A DNA stretch of 64,000 bases from Iodidimonas sp. SYSU 1G8 (GCF_039655775.1 NZ_JBBYXJ010000001.1:1302001-1366000), one strand, 5' to 3'. Positions 37,694-48,013 are shown, counted from the first letter of the stretch. The notes: generated by a model from the sequence alone, not told the origin. Made by a program: numbers and translations.

Positions 37694-39172
37694 CTATCGC
37701 CGCCGAAGCGACCCCATAAGCCCGCGCAGCAGCGCCCGGCCCAGTTCCCGTCCGACCGAGGAGGCGATGGACTTGGCGAAAGTCTCGCCCACGCCCTGAC
37801 GCTGGCGCCCGCCGGAGCGCGGCACGGAGGTGGTCCGTGTCTGGCCGGCCCCCTTGGAGTTGCCTGCCGCCCCGGCTTCTGGCGACCGGGCACGCCGGAC
37901 CAGCATCTCATAGGCCGAGTCCCGATCCCGTACGTTATCGTAGCGGCCGGCAACCGGACTGGCCATCATCGCCTGCTGGCGCTCCTGCGGTGTGGCCGGA
38001 CCGAGCCGGGATTGCGGTGGGCGGATCATGGTACGGTCCACCATGGTCGGAATGCCCTTGCCGTCGAGAGTGGATACCAGCGCCTCGCCCACGGCCAGCT
38101 CGGTAATGGCCGCCGCCGTGTCAAACGCCGGATTTTGGCGGAACGTCTGCGCCGCCGTGCGCACCGCCGCCGCGTCGCGCGGCGTGAAGGCGCGCAACGC
38201 ATGCTGCACACGGTTGCCCAGCTGTCCCAGCACATCGTCGGGAATATCATCCGGACTCTGCGTCACGAAATAGACGCCGATGCCTTTCGAGCGGACCAGC
38301 CGCACAACCTGGGCCACCTTATCGAGCAGAACCTTGGGCGCGTCCCGGAACAGCAGATGGGCTTCGTCGAAGAAGAAGACGAGCACCGGCTTGTCCGGGT
38401 CACCCACTTCCGGCAGCTCCTCGAACAGCTCGGACAGCAGCCAGAGCAAGAAGGTGGCATAGGTCTTTGGTGACTGGATCAATCGGTCCGCCGCCAGGAT
38501 GTTGATCAGGCCCCGCCCATCGGGGGCGCGCCCGATGAAATCATGAAGATCGAGCGCGGGTTCGCCAAAGAAACCTGCCGCCCCTTCGTTCTCCAGCGCG
38601 AGTAGCGCGCGCTGGATCGATCCGACCGACGCCTTGGAGACGTTCCCGTACTCGGTCGTGAGCGACGCGGCGTTCTCGCCGATATGGTTGAGGATGGCGC
38701 GCAGGTCCTTCAGATCGAGCAGCAGCAGTCCCTGCTCGTCAGCCAAGCGGAAAGCGATGTTCAGCACGCCTTCCTGGGTATCGTTGAGACCCAGCAGCTG
38801 GCTGAGCAGCAACGGTCCCATCTCGGACACGGTGGCGCGGATCGGATGCCCCTGCTCGGCGAAGAGATCCCAGTACACCGCCGGGAAGGCATCGAACTGA
38901 TAATCGTCAAGACCGATCTCTGTGGCCCGTCTCAGCAGGAAATCCTTGGGCGCGCCAGGCTGGCAGATACCGGAGAGGTCTCCCTTGGCGTCGGCCAGGA
39001 AAACCGGAACACCGGCCCGCGAAAAGCCCTCCGCCAAAATCTGCAGGGATACGGTCTTGCCCGTGCCCGTGGCGCCGGCGATCAGGCCATGGCGGTTGGC
39101 GCGTTTCAGCGACAGATATTGTGGCGCCTGCCCGGTGCCCAGATAAATGCTGTTGGCTCTTAGCAAACTCAT
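37694..39172 (-). CDS. HerA-like ATPase (DUF853, YjgR type)
   Basis: The 492-residue protein is a P-loop ATPase of the FtsK/HerA superfamily. Walker A is GATGTGKT (33-40) and Walker B is [13 protein letters not shown]. The family blocks [24 protein letters not shown] and [31 protein letters not shown] are present in order. The C-terminus is basic and disordered. Its cellular role is not established. ATG at 39172 has GAGGATG upstream and avoids overlap with mtgA. Confidence 0.9.
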   Translation of the reverse strand: MSLLRANSIYLGTGQAPQYLSLKRANRHGLIAGATGTGKTVSLQILAEGFSRAGVPVFLADAKGDLSGICQPGAPKDFLLRRATEIGLDDYQFDAFPAVYWDLFAEQGHPIRATVSEMGPLLLSQLLGLNDTQEGVLNIAFRLADEQGLLLLDLKDLRAILNHIGENAASLTTEYGNVSKASVGSIQRALLALENEGAAGFFGEPALDLHDFIGRAPDGRGLINILAADRLIQSPKTYATFLLWLLSELFEELPEVGDPDKPVLVFFFDEAHLLFRDAPKVLLDKVAQVVRLVRSKGIGVYFVTQSPDDIPDDVLGQLGNRVQHALRAFTPRDAAAVRTAAQTFRQNPAFDTAAAITELAVGEALVSTLDGKGIPTMVDRTMIRPPQSRLGPATPQERQQAMMASPVAGRYDNVRDRDSAYEMLVRRARSPEAGAAGNSKGAGQTRTTSVPRSGGRQRQGVGETFAKSIASSVGRELGRALLRGLMGSLRRR

Positions 39173-39182
39173 GCGCGCATCC

Positions 39183-39926
39183 TCAATTGCAGACGCCATC
39201 GCGGGTATAAGGCACCGAGTTCATCCGCCCCTGAATCACCCCCGCGCGCGAAGACAGGTAGCCGGTTGGTTTGGCCGGGTTGCTACGCAGCGGACTGGGC
39301 AGCGACACGGCGAGCAAGGCCGACTGTCGGGCGGTAAGAGCAGACGCCGGGACGCCGAAATAGTGCCGGGCAGCGGCCTCCGCGCCATAGATGCCCTTGC
39401 CCCATTCCGCGATGTTCAAATAGACCTCGAGCGTGCGCTGCTTGGGCCACAGCAGTTCGATCCAAACCGTCAGATAGGCCTCGATGCCTTTCCTGATGAA
39501 CGAGCGGCCGGGCCACAGGAAAAGATTCTTGGCGGTTTGCATGGTGATGGTGCTGGCTCCCCGCGAGCGTTCGCCCTGCTCCAGCTTCTCCAGTGACTCC
39601 TTCAGCGAAACCCAGTCGAAACCATTATGATTGCAGAACTTCGCATCCTCCGACGCCAGAACCGCGCGCTGCAGGTTGGACGATATCCGCTCAATGCCAG
39701 TCCAGTCCTTGTCGATCCCATAGCCCTGGACGAGGCGGATGACCATCAGCGGCGTGCCCGGCGGCGGCACGAAGCGGTAGATCAGCAAGATCGCGGGCGG
39801 CACCAGCAGGACCATCAAGGCCAGCATGATGATAAAACGGGCTATCCGGCGGCCGAAGCCGCGTTTCGCTCTGGACTTGATGCGCCTGCCCTCCCGTCGA
39901 TCGCTCTGGTTACCCGCAGGGCACAT
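39183..39926 (-). CDS. mtgA: monofunctional biosynthetic peptidoglycan transglycosylase
   Basis: MtgA polymerises lipid II into glycan chains (GT51). The 247-residue protein has a basic N-terminus, one membrane anchor ([20 protein letters not shown]) and the catalytic domain. Catalytic Glu lies in [32 protein letters not shown] and [19 protein letters not shown] are the other hallmark motifs. No transpeptidase domain follows. Confidence 0.95.
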   Translation of the reverse strand: MCPAGNQSDRREGRRIKSRAKRGFGRRIARFIIMLALMVLLVPPAILLIYRFVPPPGTPLMVIRLVQGYGIDKDWTGIERISSNLQRAVLASEDAKFCNHNGFDWVSLKESLEKLEQGERSRGASTITMQTAKNLFLWPGRSFIRKGIEAYLTVWIELLWPKQRTLEVYLNIAEWGKGIYGAEAAARHYFGVPASALTARQSALLAVSLPSPLRSNPAKPTGYLSSRAGVIQGRMNSVPYTRDGVCN

Positions 39927-39977
39927 GATGCGTGCGGCCAGTCAGGCGCAGGATATAGGCAATACGATCGCCGGGCA

Positions 39978-41180
39978 CTAGCGGAGCGCGCGGAACAGGC
40001 ATCGAATGGCATCGACCACCGCGCCGGGTTCTTCGTAATGCCCGAAATGACCGCCAGTCGGATGGCTGGTCACCTGATGGAGATTGTACACCCGGGCCCG
40101 CTCGCTCGCCTGGAACGCCGCCACCGGGTCATCCACCGCGGGATCCCTCTCACCACCCAGGAACGTCAGACCCGTGGGCGCCTCGACGGCGGGCATCCGG
40201 TCGTGCGACGGCGTCCAGGGATGGCGCGCCGCCTCCGCGTAATAGCGCGCCGAGGTATGGAAGCTGCCGGTCAACCAGTAGAGCATGGTCGTGGTGATCA
40301 GATGTTCCTTCGGGAACCGTGCTTCGACATCACCATGGGTATCACCCCACGCGCGGCGCCGCTCGACCAGCCAGGACAGCAGACCCGCCGGGGAATCGTT
40401 GAGACCGTTCGCCAGGGTTTGCGGATCGAGCACCTGAACGGCGACATGGCTGGCGATCCGCCGCTGACGGGCATGCAACGCCTCGCGCAGTTCGCCGCGA
40501 ATGGCGGGCGGCACCAGCGCGCCGCCCGTGATGTCCCATGGCCGTTCGGTGTTGAACAGGGTGAGCGGAATGGCGTGCATCATGTGCACCCCGTAAAGGC
40601 TGGCGGCGTATTTATGGCCAAGCTGCGCCGTAACCAGTGCGCCCCAGTCACCGCCACTGGCGCCGTACCGCTCGTAGCCCAGCCCCTGCGTCATCAATTT
40701 TTGCCAGAGGTCGGCGGTGCGCCACCAGTTGATGCCCGGCGTGCGCAGCGGCGTCGAAAAGCCGAAACCCGGCAGCGACGGCACGATGACGTCGAAGGCA
40801 TCGGCGGGATCGCCGCCATGCGCCGCCGGATCGGTCAGCGGGCCGATGATGTGACGCATGTCCCAGAAGCACCAGGGCCAACCATGAGTGACGATCAGCG
40901 GGATCGCGCCCGACGCCTGGCTCTTCTGGTGGATGAAATGGACCGGCACGCCGTCGATATCGGCGCGAAAGTGCCGAAAACCGTTCATCTCTCGCTCGGC
41001 CGTGCGCCAGTCATAATCCCCGAGCCAATAGTCGACCAGGGTCTTCAAATAGGCCGTCGGGGTGCCATATCGCCAGTCGTCATTGCCGAAGTCGTCGGGG
41101 AAGCGGGTGGCTTCGAGCCGGCGTTTCAGGTCGGCGAGCGCCTGATCGGACACGGCAATGGAAAAGGATTCGATGTGCAT
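39978..41180 (-). CDS. epoxide hydrolase, EHN-domain alpha/beta hydrolase
   Basis: This 400-residue enzyme should open epoxides to diols. An N-terminal EHN region (to about 110) precedes the alpha/beta fold. The oxyanion motif is HGWPW, the nucleophile Asp is in GASGGDWGA, and the late His lies in GGHFGHYEEP. The substrate is unknown; this family includes juvenile-hormone-type and microsomal-type hydrolases. ATG at 41180 gives the normal N-terminus MHIESFSIAVS. Confidence 0.9.
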   Translation of the reverse strand: MHIESFSIAVSDQALADLKRRLEATRFPDDFGNDDWRYGTPTAYLKTLVDYWLGDYDWRTAEREMNGFRHFRADIDGVPVHFIHQKSQASGAIPLIVTHGWPWCFWDMRHIIGPLTDPAAHGGDPADAFDVIVPSLPGFGFSTPLRTPGINWWRTADLWQKLMTQGLGYERYGASGGDWGALVTAQLGHKYAASLYGVHMMHAIPLTLFNTERPWDITGGALVPPAIRGELREALHARQRRIASHVAVQVLDPQTLANGLNDSPAGLLSWLVERRRAWGDTHGDVEARFPKEHLITTTMLYWLTGSFHTSARYYAEAARHPWTPSHDRMPAVEAPTGLTFLGGERDPAVDDPVAAFQASERARVYNLHQVTSHPTGGHFGHYEEPGAVVDAIRCLFRALR

Positions 41181-41250
41181 CCGGCACCACTGCGAACGAG
41201 ATGGCCATCCCGCCCGAGGCGGAACGGCCACGCTATCCCGGAAGACCTGC

Positions 41251-41802
41251 TTAGGCCGTCAGTTCCTTTTCGATGGCGCCCGTCAGGACCGGATCGTCCG
41301 GCGTGATGTCGGGCGCGAAGCGACCGACGACCTTACCATCGCGGCTGACCAGGAACTTCTCGAAATTCCAGAGAACGTCGGTCTCGCTCTTGGGGCTGAG
41401 CCCACGCTCGTCGAGAACCTTCTTCAACGGGCTATCCGGCTTGTTGACCCGCTGCGGATGGGCCGAGATCAACTCCTGGTACAGCGGATGCCGATCCTCG
41501 CCCGCGACGCTGATCTTGGAGAACAACGGGAAGTCCACCTCGAACTTGGTGGTGCAGAATTCCTGAATCTCGGCATCGCTGCCCGGCTCCTGGCCCGCGA
41601 AATTGTTCGCCGGGAAGCCCAGAACCTCGAAACCCTTGGCATGATAGGTCTTGTAGACCTTTTCCAGGGCGTCGTATTGCGGCGTCAGGCCGCATTTGGA
41701 GGCGACATTGACGACCAGCAGGACAGAGCCCTGATAGTCGGCGAGCGAAGTATCCGTACCGTCGATCTTGCGGACGGGAACGCTGTAAAGTGGCGCGGTC
41801 AT
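41251..41802 (-). CDS. glutathione peroxidase
   Basis: The 183-residue protein reduces hydroperoxides. The peroxidatic Cys is in NVASKCGLTPQY (about residue 37). The partner residues appear in GFPANNFAGQEPG (Gln) and LWNFEKFLV (Trp, Asn). It is a Cys rather than selenocysteine form. Reductant could be glutathione or thioredoxin; the sequence alone does not decide. Confidence 0.93.
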   Translation of the reverse strand: MTAPLYSVPVRKIDGTDTSLADYQGSVLLVVNVASKCGLTPQYDALEKVYKTYHAKGFEVLGFPANNFAGQEPGSDAEIQEFCTTKFEVDFPLFSKISVAGEDRHPLYQELISAHPQRVNKPDSPLKKVLDERGLSPKSETDVLWNFEKFLVSRDGKVVGRFAPDITPDDPVLTGAIEKELTA

Positions 41803-41835
41803 GTGTCTTCCCCATGGTGAAACAGGCCGGGAAGC

Positions 41836-43524
41836 TTACGGTGCTTTTGCCTCGATGGGAACAGCAGCGGCGCGACTCTCCCCGGCCCGGTCGCGCGGTG
41901 TCCAGACGCAAACCCGGTTACGGCCGTTCTGCTTGGCCCGGTACAGGGCCTCGTCGGCCAGACTGTGAAGCACGGCGAACTTGCGCGCATGATGGGGGTA
42001 GCAGGCCACGCCCATGGACACAGTGACAGGCGGCAACTCGCCGCTATGCCAGCGGATGCGCAGATGCGACACGTCGTCGCGGAGCTTCTCCGCCATGGCG
42101 ATGGCGCCATCCAGATCCGTGTCCGGCAGCATGATGAGAAGCTCTTCCCCGCCGAGCCGGCACACCAGGTCGGTGGCGCGGCATCCTTCCATGAGATAAG
42201 CGCTGACGCGTTTCAGCACCTCGTCGCCGGCGGCGTGGCCGTGCTGATCGTTGAAGCGTTTGAAATGATCGATGTCGATGGCGATGATGCTGAGCGCGGT
42301 CTCCAGACGATCCGCCCGGTTCAACTCGCGCTCCGATGCCTCGTCAAGATACCGGCGGTTATAGAGATTGGTCAGCGTGTCGCGCAGCGCCTGGTTCTCG
42401 AGCCGTTCGCGCAGATCCAGATTGACCAGCGCGAGCGCGACCTGCTCGCTCAGCGTCACCGCGGTCCGCCGTGTCTCGCCATCCGCTTCAAGCGAGTCCG
42501 CCTCGCCGCCCGAAATGGCGAGCATCCCCACCGTCTGGCCGCGGGCGGTGATCGGCACGCACAGCGCCACGCCCGTATCCGGCAGGTGATCGCACCGGAC
42601 ACTGCGCCCGACATGATTGATCTGCGGCTTTCCCTTGCGGATCGCCCAGCAGTCCGCCGGAGGAAACATGGTGTCGAGGGCATCGCCGCCGCCCCAGGAC
42701 GTCGCGCGCCGCAGCTGGTCGCGCGAATGGTTGTAGACGAACAACTCGACCGTCACGTCCGGAAGCAGCCGGGCGCCGTGGTGGCTGATGATCCGGTAGG
42801 TTTCCCCGCGATCCGACGCCGCATGAAGCTCGTCGGCCATTTCGCTCAGCGCCGCGAGCTCTTCCCCTCGTCTCTCCGCCTGACGCTCGGCCCGCTGTGC
42901 GATGGTCAGCGTCCGGCGCATGGCGCGGGTCTGCAGCACCGCCAGCACCAGCATGACAAGGGTGAGAAGCGCGATGGCCGGCGCGATGAAGGTCAGCGAA
43001 AAATTCAGGCGCTGGCCGAGGCGTGCGTTCTCGGCCTCCACCGCGTCCTCGATGTCTCGGACCTGTCGGCGGATCTCGTCCATGATGAGCTTGCCTTCAT
43101 TGGCCGAGATATAGGCGTGCGCCTGTTCGGGTCCGATCTGACGAAGGTCGATGGTGCGCGCCAAAGTCTCCTGTCGGCGCGCGACAAGGCGGGACAGTCC
43201 GGCGGCATCGAAGTGAGTGCCGAGCTTGGGCGGGATCATCCGGAGTATCCTCGCCAGCAGGTCATCCGCCCGCGTGAAACTGGTGTGATAGGGCTCCAGA
43301 AAAGTTTCGTTGCCGGTGATGGCGTAACCTCGAACCGCCGTTTCCCCGTCCAGCATGGCGATCAGGAAGCGCTGCGCGGTATGGTCCAGTTCCATGTTGC
43401 GCTGCAGACGCTTGCCGACATCGGCGAGATAAAGACCGCCGAACATCAGGACGGCAAAGAGCACGCTGGCGACGCCGAACTGACCATATCGGGCACGCTG
43501 CTTCTGCAGGAAACGGGAAGGCAT
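41836..43524 (-). CDS. membrane-bound diguanylate cyclase, CHASE3-GAF-GGDEF
   Basis: This 562-residue protein should make cyclic di-GMP in response to two inputs. TM1 is at about 15-34; a periplasmic CHASE3-like helical domain follows (with GETAVRGYAITGNETFLEPY); TM2 is at about 180-200. A GAF domain (about 235-385) precedes the GGDEF domain. The active site reads RLGGEELLIML (GGEEL form), and RATD five residues upstream is an intact inhibitory I-site. ATG at 43524 is chosen; an in-frame start at 43638 adds a Cys/Arg-rich stretch not expected before TM1. Confidence 0.9.
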   Translation of the reverse strand: MPSRFLQKQRARYGQFGVASVLFAVLMFGGLYLADVGKRLQRNMELDHTAQRFLIAMLDGETAVRGYAITGNETFLEPYHTSFTRADDLLARILRMIPPKLGTHFDAAGLSRLVARRQETLARTIDLRQIGPEQAHAYISANEGKLIMDEIRRQVRDIEDAVEAENARLGQRLNFSLTFIAPAIALLTLVMLVLAVLQTRAMRRTLTIAQRAERQAERRGEELAALSEMADELHAASDRGETYRIISHHGARLLPDVTVELFVYNHSRDQLRRATSWGGGDALDTMFPPADCWAIRKGKPQINHVGRSVRCDHLPDTGVALCVPITARGQTVGMLAISGGEADSLEADGETRRTAVTLSEQVALALVNLDLRERLENQALRDTLTNLYNRRYLDEASERELNRADRLETALSIIAIDIDHFKRFNDQHGHAAGDEVLKRVSAYLMEGCRATDLVCRLGGEELLIMLPDTDLDGAIAMAEKLRDDVSHLRIRWHSGELPPVTVSMGVACYPHHARKFAVLHSLADEALYRAKQNGRNRVCVWTPRDRAGESRAAAVPIEAKAP

Positions 43525-43848
43525 TCCGCTGAATATCCGGGTTGTTGGAACATGGGCGTCTCGCGATGGCGGCACTCTGTTGCCGTCGCAAGAAACGCAC
43601 GCCGCCCTTGTCGCAACGGGCAGCGGCCGAAAGAGCACCTATACTCTAGAAACATCCCGCGTGATTTCAAGCGCAATATTCCTTCTAATTTGTTGTTTTT
43701 ATTAAATATTCAGCTCTTGCGGCCCCGTTGGAGCTACTTACATCCACGCCGTGGCCTACACAGAGAGGCCACGAAAACCAGTCAGGGACATGCGATTCAG
43801 GATGCATCTCGCGTCCACGCCACCCTTCTGCCCAGGAGAGGATTTTTC
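43525..43848. other. 324-bp divergent control region with AT-rich core
   Basis: No gene is supported here. A core at about 43665-43725 is strongly AT-rich compared with the surroundings and should hold the promoters of the divergent diguanylate cyclase and outer-membrane protein genes. The remaining leader of the outer-membrane protein is about 120 bp. I found no clean -35/-10 pair. Confidence 0.5.
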
Positions 43849-44526
43849 ATGAACAAGGCCCTTAGCACTGTGACCGTCGCCCTCGGCGTCCTCGTCGCCG
43901 GCACGGCGGTCGCCAACGCGCAGCAGTCCGCCAATCAGAACCCGTTCAGCGGTTTCTATGTCGGCGGCGTCCTCGGTTATGACAATTACAGCCTCAACAG
44001 CAGCGCGACCCTTCCCACCTATGGCGTCAGTGGCGCGATCAACGGCCTCGGCGCGGACGGCGTCGCGGGCGGCGCGATCGTCGGCTACAACATTCCGCTG
44101 GGACCTCAATTCATTGCCGGCATCGAGGGCTCGTTTCGCTACAGCGACGCCGACGTGAGCACCACCGTGACCGGACTGGGTTCCGCTGGCGCCAAAGCGC
44201 GCGAAAGCTGGGGCCTTGGCGCCCGCGTCGGTTTCGTGCCGGTCGATAACGTGATGCTGTACGCGTCGGGCGGCTGGACCCAGGGCCGCTTCAAGACCGA
44301 AGTCGCGAACGCCGCCGGCACCACCATCTACTCCGGCAAGGACAGTCAGGACGCCTGGCGCATCGGCGGCGGCGTCGAGGCCGCGCTGGGCAGCCAGTGG
44401 ACCGCCCGCATGGACTACACCTACGCCAACTATTCGAACTACGACATCGCGCTGTCCAATACGGACAGCGTCTTCATCAAGCCGACGAGCCATCAGGTGT
44501 CGCTGGCGATCTCCCGTTACTTTTGA
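43849..44526 (+). CDS. outer-membrane beta-barrel protein
   Basis: The 225-residue precursor has a signal peptide (MNKALSTVTVALGVLVAGTAVANA) and a barrel of alternating strands typical of small OmpA/Omp25-like porins: FSGFYVGGVLGYD, GGAIVGYNIPLG, ESWGLGARVGFVP and a final strand ending in Phe (LAISRYF), which is the BAM recognition signature. AGGAGAGG lies 7 bases before the ATG. The function is probably structural. A strong terminator follows. Confidence 0.9.
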   Translation: MNKALSTVTVALGVLVAGTAVANAQQSANQNPFSGFYVGGVLGYDNYSLNSSATLPTYGVSGAINGLGADGVAGGAIVGYNIPLGPQFIAGIEGSFRYSDADVSTTVTGLGSAGAKARESWGLGARVGFVPVDNVMLYASGGWTQGRFKTEVANAAGTTIYSGKDSQDAWRIGGGVEAALGSQWTARMDYTYANYSNYDIALSNTDSVFIKPTSHQVSLAISRYF

Positions 44527-44540
44527 CAAGCGGTAGACTG

Positions 44541-44571
44541 GGGCCCGGCGTTACAGCCGGGCCCTTTTTTT
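44541..44571 (+). terminator. intrinsic terminator of the beta-barrel gene
   Basis: GGGCCCGGC and GCCGGGCCC pair perfectly across a six-base loop and are followed by seven T residues. Confidence 0.93.
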
Positions 44572-44652
44572 GTGCGCCTGCCGTGCGTGAAGGGCCGACT
44601 CGGCGGGAACGCCCGTTGACAAGCGGCTTCTGAAAAGTCACTTGTTCGCGCC

Positions 44653-46548
44653 ATGCTGGCAATCCGGAACATCACCTTCACCATGGCGGGCAACCGCCTG
44701 TTCGATAATGCCTCGGCCGTGATCCCGACGGGACACAAGGTCGGCATGGTCGGTCGCAACGGCACGGGCAAGACGACCCTGTTCCGTCTCATCCGCGGCG
44801 AGCTGTCGCTGGACGATGGTGAGATCGAGGTGCCGCGCGCCTTCCGGATCGGCGGCGTCGCCCAGGAAGCGCCCGCGACCGATCATACGCTGCTTGAGAC
44901 CGTGCTGATGGCCGACATCGAACGCGCGGCCCTGCTCGATGAAGCCGAGACGGCGACCGAGCCGAACCGTATCGCGGAAATCCAGATCCGGCTGGCCGAC
45001 ATCGACGCCTATTCGGCGGAATCCCGGGCCGCCACCATTCTGTCCGGCCTGGGCTTCGACGCCGAGGCACAGCAGCGGCCGTGCCATGAGTTCTCCGGCG
45101 GCTGGCGCATGCGCGTGGCGCTGGGCGCGGTGCTTTTCTCGCAACCAGACCTGCTGCTGCTCGACGAACCGACCAACTATCTCGATCTCGAAGGCACGGT
45201 GTGGCTTGAAAGCTTCATCGCCAAATATCCTCACACCGCGCTGATCATCTCCCATGACCGGGAACTGCTGAACCGCTCCGTCGACGGCATCCTGCACCTG
45301 ACCGGCGAGAAGCTGACTTACTACACCGGCACTTACGACCAGTTCGACAACGAGCGCCGGTTGAAGCTGGAACAGCAGATCTCGATGAAGCGCAAGCAGG
45401 ATGCACAGCGCGCGCACATCCAGAGCTTCGTCGACCGGTTCAAGGCCAAGGCCTCGAAGGCCCGCCAGGCCCAGTCGCGGGTCAAGATGCTGGAGCGGAT
45501 GAAGCCGATCGCCGCCGTGTCGGAAAACGCCGTGGCGCCCTTCCACTTTCCCGCGCCGGACGAGCTGGCGCCGCCGCTGGTGACGTTCGAGAACGCCAGC
45601 GTGGGCTATGACGGCAACACCATCCTGCGCAACCTGAACCTGCGGCTGGACCAGGACGACCGCATCGCCCTGCTCGGCTCCAATGGCGAGGGCAAATCGA
45701 CCTTCGCCAAGCTGCTGGCCGGACGCCTGCCGCTGATGACCGGCAAGATCACCAAATCGTCCAAGCTGCGCATCGGCTTCTTCGCCCAGCACCAGCTCGA
45801 CGAACTGGTGGAAGGCGAGAACTCGCTCCAGCACCTGATGCGCAAACTGCCCAACGAGGGTCAGGCTCAGTTGCGCGCCCGCCTCGGCGCCGCCGGGATC
45901 GGCGCCGACATCGTGCTCAATCCCGTCGAAAAGCTCTCAGGCGGCCAGAAGGCGCGCCTGCTGATGGCGCTCGCCGCGCTCGAAGCGCCGCACATCATGA
46001 TCCTCGACGAACCGACCAACCATCTCGATATCGAAAGCCGGGAGGTGCTGGTTCACGCCCTGAACGAATATCCGGGCGCGGTGATCCTGGTCAGCCATGA
46101 TCCCCATCTGGTGGAGACGGTCGCCGATCAGCTGTGGCTGGTGAAGGACGGCAAGGTCGCGCCGTTCGATGGCGACATGGAAGATTACAAGCGCCTGCTG
46201 CTGTCGCAACGTGGCCCCAAGAAGGAGCCGGGCGCCAACCGCAAGGGCGAGAACAAGCCTTCCCCGCCGGTTCAGGCCGCCGCGCCAGCGCCGTCGAAAG
46301 CCCAGCGCGCCAACGCAGCGCCGCTCCGCAACAAGGTACGCGATCACGAGAAGCAGATCGCCAAGCTGGAGGCCGATCTGGCGAGGGCGGAAGCAACCCT
46401 CGCCGATCCCAAGCTTTACGCCTCGGGTGATAAGGCCAGGATCGAACGCCTGACGCGCGCCGTGGCCGATATCAAGGCCTCGCTCGCCCGTGAGGAAGAG
46501 GCCTGGATCGCCGCGCAGGACGCGCTGGAACAGGCCCTCACCGCCTGA
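44653..46548 (+). CDS. ABC-F family ATPase
   Basis: This 631-residue soluble protein has two ABC domains in tandem and no membrane part, so it belongs to ABC-F, whose members act on ribosomes. Walker A sites are GRNGTGKTT and GSNGEGKST; signatures are FSGGWRMRVALGA and LSGGQKARLLMAL; Walker B sites are LLLLDEPTNYLD and MILDEPTNHLD. The inter-domain linker contains the MKRKQDAQRAHIQSFVDRF-like helix. A C-terminal coiled coil (about 540-631) resembles Uup/YheS. Confidence 0.93.
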   Translation: MLAIRNITFTMAGNRLFDNASAVIPTGHKVGMVGRNGTGKTTLFRLIRGELSLDDGEIEVPRAFRIGGVAQEAPATDHTLLETVLMADIERAALLDEAETATEPNRIAEIQIRLADIDAYSAESRAATILSGLGFDAEAQQRPCHEFSGGWRMRVALGAVLFSQPDLLLLDEPTNYLDLEGTVWLESFIAKYPHTALIISHDRELLNRSVDGILHLTGEKLTYYTGTYDQFDNERRLKLEQQISMKRKQDAQRAHIQSFVDRFKAKASKARQAQSRVKMLERMKPIAAVSENAVAPFHFPAPDELAPPLVTFENASVGYDGNTILRNLNLRLDQDDRIALLGSNGEGKSTFAKLLAGRLPLMTGKITKSSKLRIGFFAQHQLDELVEGENSLQHLMRKLPNEGQAQLRARLGAAGIGADIVLNPVEKLSGGQKARLLMALAALEAPHIMILDEPTNHLDIESREVLVHALNEYPGAVILVSHDPHLVETVADQLWLVKDGKVAPFDGDMEDYKRLLLSQRGPKKEPGANRKGENKPSPPVQAAAPAPSKAQRANAAPLRNKVRDHEKQIAKLEADLARAEATLADPKLYASGDKARIERLTRAVADIKASLAREEEAWIAAQDALEQALTA

Positions 46549-46632
46549 CACCCTCCGCAAGACTCGCCGGGACAGACGCCGCGACGTGAGGTAGAATTCA
46601 CGGATTAGGGCGTCGGGGGCGTGGAGGGGAAA

Positions 46633-47457
46633 ATGCTGTCCATCGACACCATCCGGGTGCTCTATCCGCGCGCGCCGGACGCTCACGTGGCCGCCTTCGC
46701 CGCACAGGCCGCCACCGTTCTCAAATCCTTCGGCATCGATCAGACCACCAACCGCCTGCACTACTTCCTGGCGCAGATCGGCCACGAGTCGGGCGGCCTG
46801 ACCATCATGCAGGAAAACCTGAATTACCGTCCCGAACGGCTGCCACAGGTCTGGCCGAGCCGATTCCGGGACCCGGCCGTGGTCTCGCGATGCGCCGGCA
46901 GGCCCGAAGTCCTCGCCAATACGGTATATTGCGACCGCATGGGCAACGGACCTTTCGCCTCCGGCGACGGCTGGCGTTATCGGGGGCGCGGATATATCCA
47001 GATCACCGGCAAGGACGCCTACGGGCTGGTCGGGCAAAGCACCGGCATCGATCTGTTGCGTGATCCCGACCGCGCCTTCGCGCCCGAGCACGCACTCAAG
47101 GTCGCGTGCGGCGTCTGGGCCTGGAAGGGCGCGAACGCTGCCTGCGATGCGGCGGACTTCACCGCCCTGACCCGCAAGATCAATGGCGGCACCATCGGAC
47201 TGGCGGACCGCAAGGCGTGGCTGGACAAGGTGCGCCGCACGCTGGGCGCGCCCATCCCTGTCGAGGATCAGCCGGACGGACCGGACGTGGTTGCCATTCA
47301 GCGCAAGCTTCAGTCGCTGGGATATCGGGAACTGGGCGCGGCCGACGGGATCATCGGTCCGCGCACCCAGGCGGCCATCATACGTTTCCGGCAGGACCGC
47401 CGGCTGCCGGATGGCCTCATCGACGACATGCTGTTGCAGGCACTCGGCCTACGCTGA
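46633..47457 (+). CDS. GH19 chitinase/endolysin-like protein with peptidoglycan-binding domain
   Basis: The 274-residue protein has an N-terminal GH19-type lytic domain: HYFLAQIGHESGGL carries the catalytic Glu, followed by NYRPERLPQVWPSRF and GWRYRGRGYIQITGKDAY. The C-terminal 65 residues form a PG_binding_1 domain (VVAIQRKLQSLGY, DGIIGPRTQAAIIRFR). No signal peptide is seen. This architecture is common in phage endolysins, but no other phage gene is near. ATG at 46633 has GGAGGGG just upstream. Confidence 0.88.
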   Translation: MLSIDTIRVLYPRAPDAHVAAFAAQAATVLKSFGIDQTTNRLHYFLAQIGHESGGLTIMQENLNYRPERLPQVWPSRFRDPAVVSRCAGRPEVLANTVYCDRMGNGPFASGDGWRYRGRGYIQITGKDAYGLVGQSTGIDLLRDPDRAFAPEHALKVACGVWAWKGANAACDAADFTALTRKINGGTIGLADRKAWLDKVRRTLGAPIPVEDQPDGPDVVAIQRKLQSLGYRELGAADGIIGPRTQAAIIRFRQDRRLPDGLIDDMLLQALGLR

Positions 47458-47460
47458 CCG

Positions 47461-47922
47461 TCAGCGCCGGCCAAAGAGCAGGCGGAGCACGCTGCCCACG
47501 GTCCGGCGCTTGGCGGACGGACGGCGCTTGCGCGGCTCGGGCGGCACGCCGAGCAGCATCCAGAATTCGTGTCCATCTTCGGGGAGCTTTACCCGAGGAG
47601 CGCGGCGCTCCGCCCACAGCACGTAGGAGTGCAGCGACTTGGACATTTTCGCCTCCATGGAGGGCGTCCAGACGCCCGCCACTTCCTTGGCCCACTTCCA
47701 GGCGCCCGCCTCGGCGTAGAGACGGGGCTGCGACTGCCAAGGCCCCAGAACATGACCCAATTCGTGCAGCGCCACCGCGTAGGTGATCGCGCTCTTCACT
47801 GGCCGAATAGCGATGATGCGGGCTTCCTTGGACGCGCGGCCACCCCGCGAATGAGGCAAGACCCTGATGCCTTCGTTCCGGCAGATCGCGGCGACGTGCA
47901 GCCGCATGTCTTCGGGCGTCAT
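47461..47922 (-). CDS. small HELGH-motif protein, putative zinc metallopeptidase
   Basis: The 153-residue protein contains HELGH (53-57), a zinc-binding HExxH motif, in a hydrophobic-helix context (AVALHELGHVLGP). A conserved-looking EAGAWKWA (71-78) could supply the third ligand Glu71, as in gluzincin or ImmA/IrrE-like proteins. The C-terminus is strongly basic. No signal peptide is visible. ATG at 47922 is preferred to 48039, which would overlap the ferritin-like gene. I do not recognise a named family, and the substrate is unknown. Confidence 0.72.
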   Translation of the reverse strand: MTPEDMRLHVAAICRNEGIRVLPHSRGGRASKEARIIAIRPVKSAITYAVALHELGHVLGPWQSQPRLYAEAGAWKWAKEVAGVWTPSMEAKMSKSLHSYVLWAERRAPRVKLPEDGHEFWMLLGVPPEPRKRRPSAKRRTVGSVLRLLFGRR

Positions 47923-48013
47923 GGATAAACGTGCTGCATGGGACCTGTCGGAAGGCGATTCAAAGCTGTGCGTGAGACCCGTCGAAACGCCTACTCGGTC
48001 GCGGCGAGGATGG

